A stretch of 64,000 nt of DNA from Apostichopus japonicus (Eukaryota; Echinodermata; Holothuroidea; Aspidochirotida; Stichopodidae). Below are positions 19,480 to 33,600 of the stretch, in pieces. The stretch lies in NCBI RefSeq assembly GCF_037975245.1, contig NC_092567.1, positions 21,798,376-21,862,375 of the forward strand, in the 5' to 3' direction. Within the stretch, counting starts at the first letter, position 1, and every line of letters begins with the position of its first letter. Under the pieces are notes generated by a model. The model was not told the origin of the DNA and made no database searches. It saw only the letters and a list, made by a program, of their open reading frames with translations. Position numbers and translations under genes: made by a program.

Positions 19480-19541
19480 TAGTTAAAAATTAAAAAAAAT
19501 TTTTTTTTTTTTTTTTTTAAACTTAAAAATTTAACTAATAC
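19480..19541. repeat. A/T palindrome
   Basis: 'ttagttaaaaattaaaaaaa' is followed by about 20 T and then 'aaacttaaaaatttaactaa', the near-perfect inverse. It forms a long AT-only hairpin in intergenic DNA. Confidence 0.7.
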
Positions 19542-20932
19542 CACAAGATAATATCAGATAAGTCTCACTTTCCACCATTAAGTTTACGAAGCGTCATTAA
19601 GTGATCTAAATAAACCCAATTTTGTGCAAATTAAAACAAGCAAATGATGTAATGATATGCTGGCAAATTTAATTTAAGCTTGTAAATGCTCATATCAATG
19701 TAACAATTACTCGGTGGACTTTCATGGCACTGTGCTTGGCACATCTTCAATTTACGCTGCCTGAATAAGTCGTGAATAAGAATGATGGTCCAAGTACAAG
19801 CTTTAAGAATGATGGAAAATAAGAAAATACAGTGCCAACTATTAACAAGAAAATGGTTAGCTGTCAATAATGTTCACTTATTGTTTATAGCTTTTTTTCT
19901 TGTGTGATATTGGTTTTCTCTGCATTCCTTCTTCAATGCAACCGCTTGCTAGTCTTAATGGCATTTTGACCCATGGCCCAGCAGACTTGGGGCTTTCGCC
20001 TTAGCATCTTGTCTATGCTTTCTGTGCCCTCAGAACCTATTCCATCCATACCCTGTACCCTATATCTCATGTGGTCATACCCCAACATAAAATAGAACAA
20101 TATAGTTAACAAGTGCCCTCACGTTGCAAAACATTTATGTATGATATGTACAGAAGGTTCTTTTTGCTGGAACATTTGATGTAACTGTGTGATTAACTCC
20201 CTATCCCATACCCCCCCCCCCCTCCCTGCCTATCAGTGAAGTCCAAGTCATGTGACCTACTGCCCAGCTCGAACCCTCAAATAGTCTATCGTGTGTATCC
20301 GCATTCCTGAACTTCAATCGCTCTCACCCTTACCTTGTGTGCGTGTATACCCACTGACCCTATTCAAGTGTGCACAACGCTAACCCCAATCACCTATGTA
20401 CAAACACATACAGAGAGCCTACTGATGCTTCCACCTTATGCTCAGTGACCCTATTTATATATGATTTGAGTCCTGTCCCGGCCAAACCCTAATCATGTTT
20501 GCAACCCCACTCCATCTTTGCCTGCCTCGCATTCTCAGCCCAAAAAGTGCATACAACTGATGTGATTCTCCCGCGGTGGATATCAGCAAACCCATATTGC
20601 TTGTATACCCGCATAGCCTAATTGCGTGCGAACAACCCCTGATTTAAATAGCACATATGCGTACTCAAAGAGATATAATGGTGTAAATGTCATAACTTAC
20701 CAAATGACATTTTGTCGCAAAGTTTGTAATTTGACACCAATATTATTGTCGTCAGAGCCGTATTTACGGCCCTGGTTTTCGTTAGAGTTCCTCTATAAAG
20801 GTACTCTACAGCGCCCTCAATTACCTTTGTAGTATCGCTAGTTCGAAATGACAAGACGAGGTATACCTCAATCGCATGATTTATTTAACATAACAGGCCA
20901 AATGGCAAGGAAGGGCACATGCCCGATGGCAA

Positions 20933-20960
20933 CACTGATCTGTTAGTGTACAGATCAGTG
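20933..20960. other. Perfect 10-bp hairpin
   Basis: CACTGATCTG and CAGATCAGTG flank an 8-nt loop (TTAGTGTA). It is not next to any recognised gene and no function is assigned. Confidence 0.6.
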
Positions 20961-21769
20961 CATGGAAAGCCCATCCATAGTAAACCCCAGCACAGGAATA
21001 CACAAAAAAAAAACATATATAGATACAAAAATAATAATAAATGGATGGTTCCTATAATTTGTAATTTACTGTTTACTATATAAAGTTCATTCGCAACGGA
21101 CCGGCGCAGTGGACGGAGTCATACCATTGCGGTGCAGTCGTGTATCCAGGATTTTCTAATCTGGGGGGCGGGAATTACTATCTAAGCGTAGCGCCACCAT
21201 CGGTTGGCGCGCAGCGTTCAAGAAAATTTCTGGTTTTGATACCCCTTCAGATCACCGGAAATGGCACTTCTCAGGCTTGAAAATGACGAAACAGATGTAC
21301 ACTTTTGCCTGAGAACTGAACCAAGTATTTCCCAATAGTTTTTTTACATCCATAACCTTTTTGAAGATTGTCACCAGTCATACATCATGTTCGACCTCAT
21401 CGCATATCCTGTGGAGCATTGCTTTTGAAGGTGATTCTACGTCGCGGCCCACAATACCCGTCAGCCCCACTTTTCAAGGTTTTAAGCCCATTATTTGTTC
21501 AGAATATTACTTAAAAACATACCCATAATGTTGCACAAAATTTCATCTAGGGACAACCAATAAAGTAAAACCTCCTTCAACCCCTAACAGACCGGTCACA
21601 ATTGCACGAGTAGAGGGAGATATGATGAAGAATGTTGGTCAGGGAATTTTCGAAATTTCAGACACAGTTAATTTATTGGTGTACAAATATTAAAACCTCT
21701 TATAACGGCTACTTTAAAACTTCGTTGAAGGAAATGAAATAATACCAGATATTTTCGAAACCGAACACT

Positions 21770-21880
21770 ACACACATTGGCGTATGAGTGCAGCCCCCCC
21801 CCCTCCCCAACCAAATATTTTTGTGAAACTTCGGGCAATATGCTGAGAATTTTTCGGGCACCTACTGAAAGCGAAATAAA
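21770..21880 (-). repeat. Poly-C interspersed repeat, second copy
   Basis: Minus-strand copy of the element at 8760-8950: 'ggtgcccgaaaaattctcag' and the C run (G on this strand) recur in the same order. A shorter related piece lies at 22155-22250. Confidence 0.65.
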
Positions 21881-22002
21881 TTGCAATGATGTAGCTACAG
21901 GAAATCAATAGATTCAAAATAAAACTCCTTGGTAATTAAAATAAAGTTCTAAGCTTGTCCATCTAATTCGCCATTACTAATGTAAAAGAGAGTTTTGACA
22001 TA

Positions 22003-22092
22003 ATCTGGAAATGAATTAGAGATATCTGGAAATGAATGAATGATATCTGAAAATGAATTAGAGATATCTGGAAATGAATTAGAGATATCTGT
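22003..22092 (+). repeat. Four-copy minisatellite
   Basis: A unit of about 21 bp, 'gaaatgaattagagatatct', is repeated about four times with small changes. Confidence 0.8.
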
Positions 22093-22483
22093 AATTATTG
22101 AATAAAAGTTAAAATGGCGTTCCATACACGCGGAGCGCGCGAACAATTTTGGTTATATTTTTCGGGCAAGTCATTATACAGCCCCCCCCCCCCCCCCCGC
22201 CCCAAATCAAATTGGGCTCTTTCGCCTATGGTTACGGCACTAGGTTTGGGATAACAATTAACATTCAGGTCAGAGTGTATAACATTTTATCTCTACATGG
22301 CAGTGTTGCATCGAAGGACAAAGGTCTAGTGCAGTTCGCATATAGATCCTGGCCAAATACCGACATATGCGTCATGTTCCCCGACGATTCGGTCGAGTTC
22401 GAGACCAAGCCACAGTTGGTTTCGTAGCACAATCGTCCATATACACACACACACTCGTTATGATAGACCATATATAGTATATA

Positions 22484-22487
22484 TACC

Positions 22488-22527
<40 letters not shown>

Positions 22528-22542
22528 TACATATATATATTT
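22484..22542. repeat. TA dinucleotide microsatellite
   Basis: An almost uninterrupted TA run of about 45 bp with flanking TA-rich sequence. Confidence 0.9.
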
Positions 22543-22591
22543 GAAAATGATGTAATGAGTTGGAAAATCAAGAACAGTGAAAACACTTCCA

Positions 22592-22668
22592 GGCCCCACC
22601 GGGATTCGAACCCGGGCCTCCCGCTTTGTACGCGGACACCCTAACCACTAGGCTATGAACGCTGATTG
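22592..22668 (-). repeat. Pseudo-tRNA or tRNA-derived SINE head
   Basis: On the minus strand: A box TAGCCTAGTGG, a 4-bp anticodon stem CCGC/GCGG with loop GTACAAA (central ACA), and B box GGTTCGAATCC with a good T arm. The expected acceptor stem (GCGTTCA against GTGGGGC) does not pair. A second, poorer copy lies at 22969-23015 with shared upstream sequence ('gtaatgagttggaaaatcaa'). This favours a SINE family over a working tRNA gene. Confidence 0.65.
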
Positions 22669-22968
22669 TATGTCCAGAGGTTCGAAGCCGGTCAGGAAGG
22701 TCGTAATTCCACTGTAGGCGTTTGTCACCTGTATCGAACAATACTAGTTCTGTTTTTAATTTTTACATATTTTGCCCAACTCTAGAGATCAAACTTGATG
22801 CTAACCAACTCGAAATCATTTGTGATTCCTAAAGCCGGATCTCGAAAGAGATACTTTGAACATACTTTATGTTAATGGAAATGGAGGTAAACGACAAAGG
22901 CAAATGAATATATATAATTGAAAATCGTAATGAGTTGGAAAATCAAGAGCAGTGAAAAAACTTCCAGC

Positions 22969-23015
22969 CTCCACCGGGATTCGAACTGGGCCTCCTGCTC
23001 TGTACGCGGACACCC
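22969..23015 (-). repeat. Second copy of the pseudo-tRNA repeat
   Basis: Truncated copy of 22592-22668: it keeps the B-box half and the anticodon-stem half, then breaks into TA-rich sequence. Its flank is shared with the first copy. Confidence 0.6.
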
Positions 23016-24644
23016 TATATACATATATACATTAGTGAGAAAGGGAAAATGGAAACGTTAAAAATGGAGTTGTCGGTTGAGGGTGAGGCGCACGCCCCTT
23101 CCAAAATCCTCGATCCGTCACTGGCTACCCTGTGTATATTGAAACGGCTTCAGTTATCTTTCTATATAAATCTACAGAGGTAAAAAGCACAGCACTCAAG
23201 CGCATTCTCACACAAAAACTTTCCCTGTGGTTTCTATCCGTAAATTACACCAAAACCCTGTAACCACGGTATATGCGATTTTCCTCAAATCATTTTTGCG
23301 CAGAAAACCAATAACCGCATTTACTCCACTCCGTTAATCATTTTATCTCTTCTCAATACTGTCCTTCGTTGTCATTCGGTGTCATTCGTTGTCATTCGCC
23401 TTCATTCGCTGTCATTCGCAAATGATAATTAACCCTGTACAAAGTCAATTGTCATTCGGTCATTCGCTGTCATTCGTTTTAGTTTGTCCCCTCTTTTTCG
23501 CTTTTTTTCTCTCCTCTTTTTCTTACCCGGGGCGCGCGCCCCAACACCCCCACCCCCATGGATACGCGCCTGCGGTGCTAGAACGAACTGGCGAGTAATA
23601 ATATCGTTTCAATTTGTTTACTGCCAAAAGTACGCAATTTGTTATATATTTTGTTATTAATTTATTATTTATTTATCGGAACGTGTAACATTCAATGAAT
23701 CCAGGGATTTCTCATCCTCTTACAATGCACAGAAAAATATCTGCGTAGCAGAACTCTATTGATGGGAAAGGTGCACAATAATGTATAGTGTTGGTCGTTA
23801 TTTACGAAAATTGTAGCTTGGCGTGTAGGACACTTTCAGCGAAACAGGTCTGCACTTGAATGTAGTTAGATTACGCATAGTGCTAGTGCACCGCGCGAAA
23901 CCTGGAAAGTTTTCCACAGTACAAACCATTTCAGGTGTGCGTCTGCTTGGTGTTTGGACGGTAAAGTTTCAAAATATCTTCACATTTGATCACTTTCGTT
24001 GAAATGAACCTGATAAAGTACCGTAGGCTTACATATCTATCCTAGGTCAAACTTTGTCATATCGTAAGACCTAAGACGGCTTTGCCCAAAGACTCAGGCG
24101 ATCACAGGCGTTTTTCGCAAATTAGGTACATCACCACTCAACAGTATTTATACTACTAACCTTAAATTGATGTCTAACGTTTGTCCTGAAAGTTTAGGCA
24201 GAAACCTACTCTATAGTCACTATTTTAATCACTATGCTGGCGCCTTCTTGAATTTAATATTTGAATTGTAAGAAAGATCTATTCGCCTTGAAGAAAGAAG
24301 AAGAAACCAATTAGGCTAAGGCCAGTAAATTAATGAAAATTCATTTTAAATTAAATAACAGTATGGCAAATGAAAGTTCATTGTCTCTCTGATAGCCTTT
24401 GAAATATCTCTTGCTACAAACAAGTGCCCATTAGTAGCATTTTTCTTGTTCTGTTTCCCAATCATATTGTTGTAGGCTTTAACAATAATGTGATGGATAG
24501 ACAATTTCCTGTTTGGGCACTGACAAAATCAAGCTGGGGTTTACTCTGCAAAACAGGTTAATAATTGCCAGTATTTGCCACAATAATAATGGTAGTTTTC
24601 AGTTTGCCCTCCCAATTCTCTTTGATGATGTAGATCCAACTATT

Positions 24645-27600
24645 ATGGCCAACTGGAATTTTGGTAACTTTGGATTTGCTGATGGTGATGGGGATGAAGA
24701 AGACGATGCTGAAACTGGATTCTCATGGAAAACTTCAGGAAGAGACAGTATCATCCTTTTGGTTGATGTCACTCGTCCAATGTTTATCAAACAAGAGTCC
24801 GGCGAGACTCATTTTGAGCTTTGTATGAAGGTAAGTACTAAGTACACATATGTGGTATCAGTTGTGTAGCTGTTGCTGCTTTTGTTTCAAATATGACAAT
24901 GCAAGTATATTATATGCAGGAAAAACAATGCTCTTCAAATAGAAATTATTAGGGCCTAGTGCATCATGAACAGGAGTTGGAGCAGGGATAACCAGATTGT
25001 TCTGTGAGGCAACCGGACATATAATTGGCAGCCAAATGGGATGAAAAAACCCATAAACGAATTTGCTGACATTAGTTAATGACAATTCACCCTGTACAGG
25101 GGTAGGTATTGTATGGGTTTTTGTTGCAATTGGGGGGGGGGGGGTCATTATGGAGTGAAAAGTAGGTTTACCAAAGTTTTACCAAAAAGAAACTTTTACC
25201 AACACGTTAGCCTATGTGCAGTTAGTCCAGGGATTGAGTAATGACGCCTTGCTCGTATCTCATTCTTTTGATTAATGCCAGTTTCACTTGTCAAAGTTCT
25301 TTTAGTAGTCACGTACATTTCTTAGCCTGTGAGTGGAATTTTGTGATACTATTAGAATGCCATTTAACTAGCATCATTCTGTTACTGTTTCTTCATACTT
25401 TTAGTGTGCACAGAGTGTGCTGAAGAATAAGGTCATCAGCAGTGATAGAGACCTGGTAGGAATCGTCTTCTTCGGCACGGAGAAAGAAAAGAACAGCGCC
25501 AACTTCAAACATATCTACGTTCTTCAGGTGAGAATATTTAAGGGTGTGAAGACTCATGCAAAAAGATACGTCTAATGCCGGTAATCTGACCTAGTTTCGA
25601 ATGAGGTGTAACAGAAGTGTTAGACACCACCATCGATCCCAGAAAATACACACACAGCTTGCTACCTTCGGTAATTAGACACTAGTGTACAGTCAGTACA
25701 TACAGCTGTGGTCAATATCCACAGCACAGTGTATAAGCGATACAGCGATGGACATCTCAGGTCCAACTAAAGATAACAAGGTATCACGTTTCATTACTGT
25801 CTGCATTTTGTAGCGACACGAACAAAACGTCACTTGCAAGCAACAGAAAGTTAACTTTTTCTGATGGCCGCACGCGGTTTGGGGCGAGTCTTCAATGCCT
25901 TTAAGGTGTAGGGAAAATTAAGATTGGGATATTGGAGAAAGTTTAGGTTGGGGAATGGGAAGCTTTGTGGGGAGGGACAAGTCTCGGGTAACTGCTCTTC
26001 TTTGTTGGAAAGTTGTAAATTTAGTTAGTTCTATGTGACATGCATAAATTTCCATAATAGAAAGGCCTAATTTTTGGTAGGGGAGCATCTGTGGTTTGCA
26101 AGGGGCCATCTTGGTATTTTTATGTTTTGCCCTGTAGGTCTCTACCATATCGTGTGAAGTGTACAGTATCTCTGAATGCTGAATGCCAAAAATTAGTTTT
26201 GGTTTGTTTTCTCCTTCATGAATTAATACAGATTTTCATACATGTGACTTTTACTCATACATGTCAGATATACTGAAAATTTTGTGTATTGTTTAAAAAT
26301 CTGAAAATGTAAACAGAGTTATCCTTGCTACCAAATATATCTTGACGTTCTGCCCTAGAAGTTAACAGGTAATCAAAGCTAATAGTTTAAATTCTAACCA
26401 CTGAAATTGTGTAGTCTTCCAAAGTTACAGTGACTTCCATTCATTAAGTATCAAACTTTATTTTGCTGCTATTGTGAATTTGTTTGTTATTGTTTAACCC
26501 TTCTAGGAATTGGAGCAGCCTTGTGCATCCAGAATTCTAGAGTTGGAAGGTTTCCTTCAAGGTATTAAGACCCCTTTATATTTGATATTAATTGTATTTG
26601 AATGCTGTCAGGCCTACAATTTCACAATTCTAGAGTTGGAAGGTCTCCTTCAGGGTAAGACTCCTTTATTTTTTGATATTAATTGTATTTGCATCCTGTC
26701 AGGCCGACAATATCACAATTTTCCCCACTTACTAAAACATGCAAGTGCTTAAAAACAAATGTTCCGGCTAATGGGAGCAACCCAATTAAATTTGCCGATA
26801 ATAAGCAGTAAATACAGGGCTTATGTATGGTACGGAAATCAAGCAAATTTTGTAACTGACGATTGGTAGCCTACTTTATATCATGTGTTTATGTTGTTAA
26901 TGCCTAATGGCAGAAAAACTACAAGTGCCTTGTTTTGTGTACTGGCAAAAAATGACAACATTTCTTTAACTCAATAAAAGAGTTATGAAAGACTGATGTG
27001 TTTCCTTGCATTTTTTAAGCTATTTTAAGCTTCACACTTTTTCAGTATCTTCTGCAGGTATGTAAACTTCAGGTCTTTGCAGTAAAACCATATTGTGGAA
27101 TATCATTTTATCTTTGTATTTTTCAGGAGACAGCAAAGACTTTGATAACAAATATGGCCATAACAACTCATTCTCACTGAGTGATGCATTGTGGGCTTGC
27201 TCCAACATGTTTTCACAAAGGTAAGAAATTATCAAAGAGAAAAGTTTCAAAGAATTGTCAAAGTTTTTGCACCATTCTCACCAAGATATGTAGTGTTGAA
27301 ATGTTTACACCCCTCAGTTGATCTATATGGCTACATCCACTGGGCAATGTGCCAACTATTCGACCGGTTGTCCACCATCCATGTAATGAAAAAAGTCGTT
27401 TTAGTGCAAACACCAGAACTTTCTAACAGAACAGTCTAATTTCATCATCTGAGATACAAGTTTGGTCGACTTATGAAAGAGGTTATCCCATTGGGTAACT
27501 TATCTTGTCAGACAACCAACTTCGAAAGCAGAAAATCTATTTAATTTTCTGTTGTAAATCCTTTTAATTAGTCAAAGACTCATCCCTGTTTTACACCCAA

Positions 27601-30600
27601 CCTGACCTGCAGGTCCTTTTATGTGTTGTCGGGAATTACGGCAATGTCATTTATGTTCTTACTTAATAAATTGTCTTTGAGTGCAAGACAGAAAGTGCCA
27701 AACAGATTCAGAATCAAGCAATGGTAGGCGGGGCAACGTGCCAAGATTTTGGACCCAGTGTTTTCGCCCGGCTGGATAGAAATCTTTCTGTCTATATTGA
27801 GAACCCCAGTTTCACACGACTGATTTATCTTCTTTTATTCCATACTACGACAGTCCGCACAACCTTGGCAGTAAGAGAGTGCTTCTCTTTACCTGCAACG
27901 ATAATCCCCATAGCAACGACCCCGCCCTCCAGAGGCAAGCACGTACCAAGGCCAAGGACTTGCACGAGGTCAACGTAGATATTGAGCTTTTACATCTCTC
28001 AGACCAGGGGAAAGAATTCAAATTTGGTGACTTCTATCAGGTAAAGCAGGAATTGTTTATCAAATGCCATTCATGTTGTATGTCACAACTATTACAAATC
28101 GATATACTTTACTGTGACATAGAACCTGAAAGTCTTGTTGAAGTTCTTCCTGGAGATCTGAATTACCATCGGTTTTATTTTTATTTATCAATCGAAGTAA
28201 AGTAGAGTAAAAAATTGAAGTGTTAAATTACATTACCGATTGGCTGCTATTTTCGGGGGGGGGGGGGAGGGGGAGGGGAGGGTCAAAAGTACTTTGTAGC
28301 CATTTGTACAACTTACCTGAGCCAAATTTAAGACAATTTTTTGGCAAGTAATAGCATAGCATCTTTGTTTCTTGTTCTTAATTGTAGGACATAGTCTTCA
28401 CAGCAGACGATGAAGACGATTGTGTCTTACCGGATGCATCAGGTAAACTTGAAGAGTTGATGACCAGAGTCCGGGCCAAAGATAACAAGAAGAGAACCAT
28501 GGGCAAAATAGGGTTTGAGCTCGGAGACGGACTCCAGCTGGGAATCGCTGTGTGAGTTTGATGCCTGGGGGTTCGTTGTGTCCCTCTGTGTTTGTTATTG
28601 GGACTACTATTGGGAGATTTTGTCTTACATTGTTAAAAGGGACTATATAGAGACCATAAAGTTGCCAAACTGGTCACAATGGTCAATGAACCTTAAGATC
28701 ACACACTTGGTACTTGAAAGTTTTAGAGTAGATTTGCATAATGTTGTTAGCATTTGTCAAGACCATTATGTGTACTGTTGCCATGGTGACAACTGTTGCC
28801 ATGGTGAAGCTGTTGCCATGGTGACAAAGACTGGACAATAGAGTCTTTTTCACTGAAGTTGAAGTATACCATCAAGAGAAAGGCTTCTTCCGCTAAACTT
28901 TGAAACTGTTTTTTTCTTCCCTCTTACGAAACGTATCATCAGGTAAAATGACATTGAAGTTAAAATATCATATTATGCTTGTAAAATATCACCTGCTTCA
29001 AAGCAAATTTCTCAAATTTGTGTTCTTTTTAAAAGTAGGTTTGCTCGATTTCCGTAGTCCCATTGGATTATAAATTTACATTTAGGGAGCCGATCTTTGG
29101 CCCTCGCTAAGTGGTATCAAGCCCTAGTTCACAGTTGAGACGTATTCAGTCTGGCAGTGTGCAGTCCGCTGTGTAGTGCTTTAACAAGTTAAATATTGCT
29201 CAATCTTTTTGAAAAGTCAAATGTGGTAAGGTAACGTGTCGAAACAAAAAGCTGCAGCAGCTGCAACATCATGTGCAGCAAGGCTGCCTCAATATATCAA
29301 AACAGAACAGATTATCTCAGCAAATTGCCTATCGTGTGAAACTGCACGACACAAAAGATTGCATCCTTACACAGCCCGGCTGCAGGATGCTGCAGCCCCC
29401 TCAGCATCCTACCTTCGACACCGTTGCCTCATTAAACACAACCAGCTGCTTAAACATGTATGTATTTTAGATCCTCCTGCAAGCATGAACTCACGAAGAA
29501 GCCTCATTGGCATATCAAAGCCACAAGCTGACCGAAGTCAGTCTCTTACATTCATATTTAACGTCCATGATTATGAATTGTTAATTGTCAACAACTCTGT
29601 AACTGGACGACATACACTAATCTGGGAGTGACTCGAACTTGGGACCATGTCATAGGATGTCACTTGAATGTCAAGCTTTTCTCTTCGCAGGTACAACTTA
29701 ATTGGGGAACAAAGGAAACCGTACCCCACCAAGCTCTATGCTCGCACCAACGAACCTCTGAAGAAGAATCGGAAAACATTCTGTGAAGTAATTTTCTTTG
29801 ATAGTCTAATGTTAAATTTATTACCACTTGCATGTAGTTAAGCACTGTATCCATAGCTGGATTTGAAATGTGTTAGTTCTAGCAGGAAGGCAAGCTGTTC
29901 AGAATGGCTTGTATCTCCCTGACTGTGTGTGTATGTGTGCATTTTATGGTTGATTTTTCCAAGAAATCGATTACATTTAGTAACAATCTATTTGTTCTTT
30001 CTGTCAAGCTTCCTGTCTAGTGTTAGATATATGAAGCAGCTAGGTCTATACTAAATCGCTCCAATAGTCAAAACTACAATTCCTGCTTTTAACAGTCATT
30101 GGAACCAAAATTTATGACTAGTCTAATAGACTACCCTTCCATTCAGCTGTCATATCTTCCATGGGAGCCGGTGGTCTACACAACCATGTTTTCCCCCTTT
30201 TATTATCTTCAATTTTTTTGTAGCATGAAAATAATTTGATGGAATTTCACTCGAAATATCATGATTTCACTTCCCCTTAATCATGAAACTCTCTTCCTTG
30301 TTGCTCTTTAGGACACAGGTGAGCTCCTTATGCAAACAGACATCAAGAAATTTCAGATGTACAGTGGCAGGAAGATTGTTTTTGAGCAGGAAGAAGTGGC
30401 AAGCATGAAGAAGTTTGATGAGCCTGGTATGTAATATTCTGCTTAAATGAGTAGATATAGAGGGCAGCATGTACTAATTGTCCTCCCATCGGATGATAAC
30501 CTGATCTTGTATTTGAGATAGCTGCAACAATTGTCCTCTATAAATGTTTATGTATTTCGTGTCGCTCCCAAATGGTGCAGTGAACTTGTAACTAGTCTTA

Positions 30601-33600
30601 TAATTTGATGATTTACTTCAGCCCTGAAAGTTATATGCAAATTAGGCTAGCAAAAGATCTATCAGCTATGCACATTGTATGTTTTTTTGCTAAATGTAAA
30701 AATATTTGCTGCTGAGTTTCTCAGGGTATTTAAACATCTATGCTCATTTATTTGCTGATGTAACCTGCTGTCTTGATAAATATTGGTGTAACCCACACCC
30801 ACCCTCTGTGGGGTATCCCACACCCATCCCTCTTTGGGGTACCCCACACTGCTCTCTCTTTGGGGTATCCCATCTCTCATCAAATTGAAAGTTGAATTTT
30901 TACTATCACAAGCCACCTGTACTACCCCTAAGACCTGACTGATATCCTAATCTTGCTTTCTACTTCCCGACAGGATTAAAGTTGATGGGTTTCAAACCCC
31001 GCTCGGCTCTCAAACCCTACCTCCATGTGCGTCCAGCTCAGTTCATTTTTCCGGATGAATTGTCTGTCCAAGGCAGTACCACCTTGTTCAACGCCCTCCT
31101 CAAGAAGTCTCTCTCCAGGGACGTGATTGCCATCTGTCGATTTATTCCGAGAAGGAACTCCGCGCCCCAGTTCGTGGCCTTGCTACCTCAGGTATGGCAT
31201 GTTGTCAACTTGGTCGATTTCAAAAAGTGACCGGAAAAGTTGTTAATTCCGAAGCTGAGATGTCACCTATGAAATATCTTCTGCATGTCTAAGTGGCTTA
31301 TAGGGCGCGCCTACCGAACATCGCTTTAAAGATGTACTGCTTGCTGCCGTAAACCCAAGTGTCCATCTTGCTCTCCTGCCTTTGACACTGGTGTGTCCCT
31401 TTAACATGAAATTAGTTTTGAAACTAACCATTGTAGCCAGGGCATAAATGTATCTGGTACCACTCAGTAAAGTAGTTCATAAATGCAAATGTAGTTTTTG
31501 ATAAGGGGAGGGGAGAGAGCGCTATTTAATGACTTAACATCAGATATGAAGTGACTTCTTTTTTTTTTAATTCTTTTTTTTGTTAATTTAAACAAAATAT
31601 ATATATTTTTTTATATATTTATTTTTTTTATATTTTTTTTTTACATTTGTTTTATTTTTTAATTTTAGTTAAATTTTTATTTTTTTAGATTTGTATGTAT
31701 TTCTTATATTTATATTTTTTATGATATAATTAACATCAAATATGAGGTGGCAATAATTTATCCATAATAATTCATAAATTGAAAGGGAAAGTATTGACAT
31801 TTGGCTCACCATTCTGACAGTAAGTCATAAAATGTCTAACAGTGGAGACACTTAAGACCAGGGTTGTCCAACCTACGGCCCGCGGGCCATAGTCCGGCCC
31901 GCCGCAGGGTTGCGTCCGGCCCGCCAGAGATGCTTTTCCGGGCGAATTTTAGTGAGCAGATTTATTGATAACAATTTGAAGCTATGTAATCAATCATTCG
32001 AACCTTCTGGGTCCAAAAAAATGCATAGGGGTCAGTTTGTGTGACATTCTAAGCTGAGGGAGAGAGGGGGGGGGCGGCTGGATTTTATTCATCTGTTTTA
32101 TCAGGAAGGAAAATAAATCAGTCCCGACAGTGCTCACATTTTGTTGCCTTGGGCTTCGGGCAAAAAATCGAAAAATCGAGCGTAGCGTTCATGCGGCCCC
32201 CTCCTATCCTTCATCATAATCATTCCATGTGGGCCTCCCCTGCAAAAGGTTGGACAACCCTGCTTTAGACCTTGCTCATGTGAGGAAACATTTACTTGTA
32301 AAGATCAGATCTTTAAGTTTCTGCTTCTTTTTTTCAGGAAGAAGAACTGGATGATCAAAACATCCAGTTGTCTCCTCCTGGGTTTCATGTAATCTTCTTG
32401 CCATTTGCTGACGATATTAGACGCCTACAGTACCCAGATGGACCTAGAGGTCAGTACAGTTGGACAATTGACCAGCAGATCTAGAGCTGGGGAGGGGGAG
32501 GGGTGGTATGGGGTTGCAGATTTGATCTGATACAAGTTGGTGAAGTTTGTTATATTTGGATCTTATCCATTAATCTAATATGTCCAAGATTACATGGGAT
32601 ATAGTGGTGTCAATAAAACAGGCCATTGATGTTGACCCAAATCGGAGGATAAACAATTATGGTAAACACGATATTTCTAAAGATTAAAAGGAATACTGTG
32701 TCTTTAATTTTCAGCTTCAGCAGAACAGGTTGATAAAGCCAAGTCTTTCATCAAGAAAATAACTTTTCCATTCTCGAGCGAAAACTTTGAAAACCCTGTC
32801 CTGCAGACCCACTATCGCACCTTGGAAGCCTTAGCTCTGGACCAAGATATGCCCGAGGACATAGTGGATCACACAGGTAGGAACGTTATAAAGTGGGGAG
32901 CATTTAGACGAACTGGTAACATTTAAATCTTAAATAAGGGCAGAGGTCATCTGGGGTCAACTGTGCTGAAGCATTTTCATCTGTAGATGTACTTGTTCCG
33001 TCAACGACCAAACCAAATGAAGTCTCATGTATTGGGCTTCAGTGAGTTTTAGGAAGTGTATTAACAGGTTTGCCCTGAGCAGAATGGCTTGTAACTTTCA
33101 TTAATTAATTAATTAGTTAATTAATAAAGAAGTGATTTTACCGAATGTGAAAATGTTTCCCCCACCAGGAGACAGTAGGTTCTGTTAGATGGAATAGTTT
33201 TCATTTGATGTATATTTCTATTAGTTTTATTAAATCTATCCATTTTTCACAGAGCCCCCGCCCATTGATAAGAGAGCTGGGGCACAGATACAAGAGTTTA
33301 TGGACATGGTGTTTCCTGACGGATACGTCCCTGGGGCTAAACCACCTCCAAAGAGAAAGGTAACAAACTTTCCTGTATTTACTTTCTCTGTGGTTTGGAG
33401 CAATATGTCAGATGTCTGGAAAAGACCTAACAAACTTTTGGCTAGGATATAGGTTTATATAGTTATGATGTGGCTGAGTGTGGATAAAGGATAAAGGTGG
33501 CATTTGAACAATGAGGTTTAGCAATCGGGAGGTTCAGGGTTCGATACCTGGCCGGGTCATAGTAAGCTGGGTTTTTCATCCAAGAGCAATCTACTGTCTT

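Larger units (their letters stand above)
19020..24600. other. Intergenic repeat-rich stretch, no gene recognised
   Basis: Between thymidylate synthase and Ku70. Contents are the palindrome at 19.5 kb, C-rich repeat pieces at 21.8 and 22.2 kb, a short minisatellite at 22.0 kb, a TA microsatellite and two pseudo-tRNA heads at 22.6 and 22.97 kb, and a 'gtcattcg' simple repeat at 23365-23480. Short open frames show no family resemblance. Confidence 0.5.

Noticed and set aside
22592-22668. Functional tRNA gene
   Set aside because: A and B boxes and the T arm are good, but the acceptor stem does not pair, and a broken copy with shared flanks lies 380 bp away.
29236-29631. 131-codon open frame rich in Ala and His
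   Set aside because: It covers a MITE whose relatives occur at 35743 and 44096, and the reading frame is not kept in the other copies.
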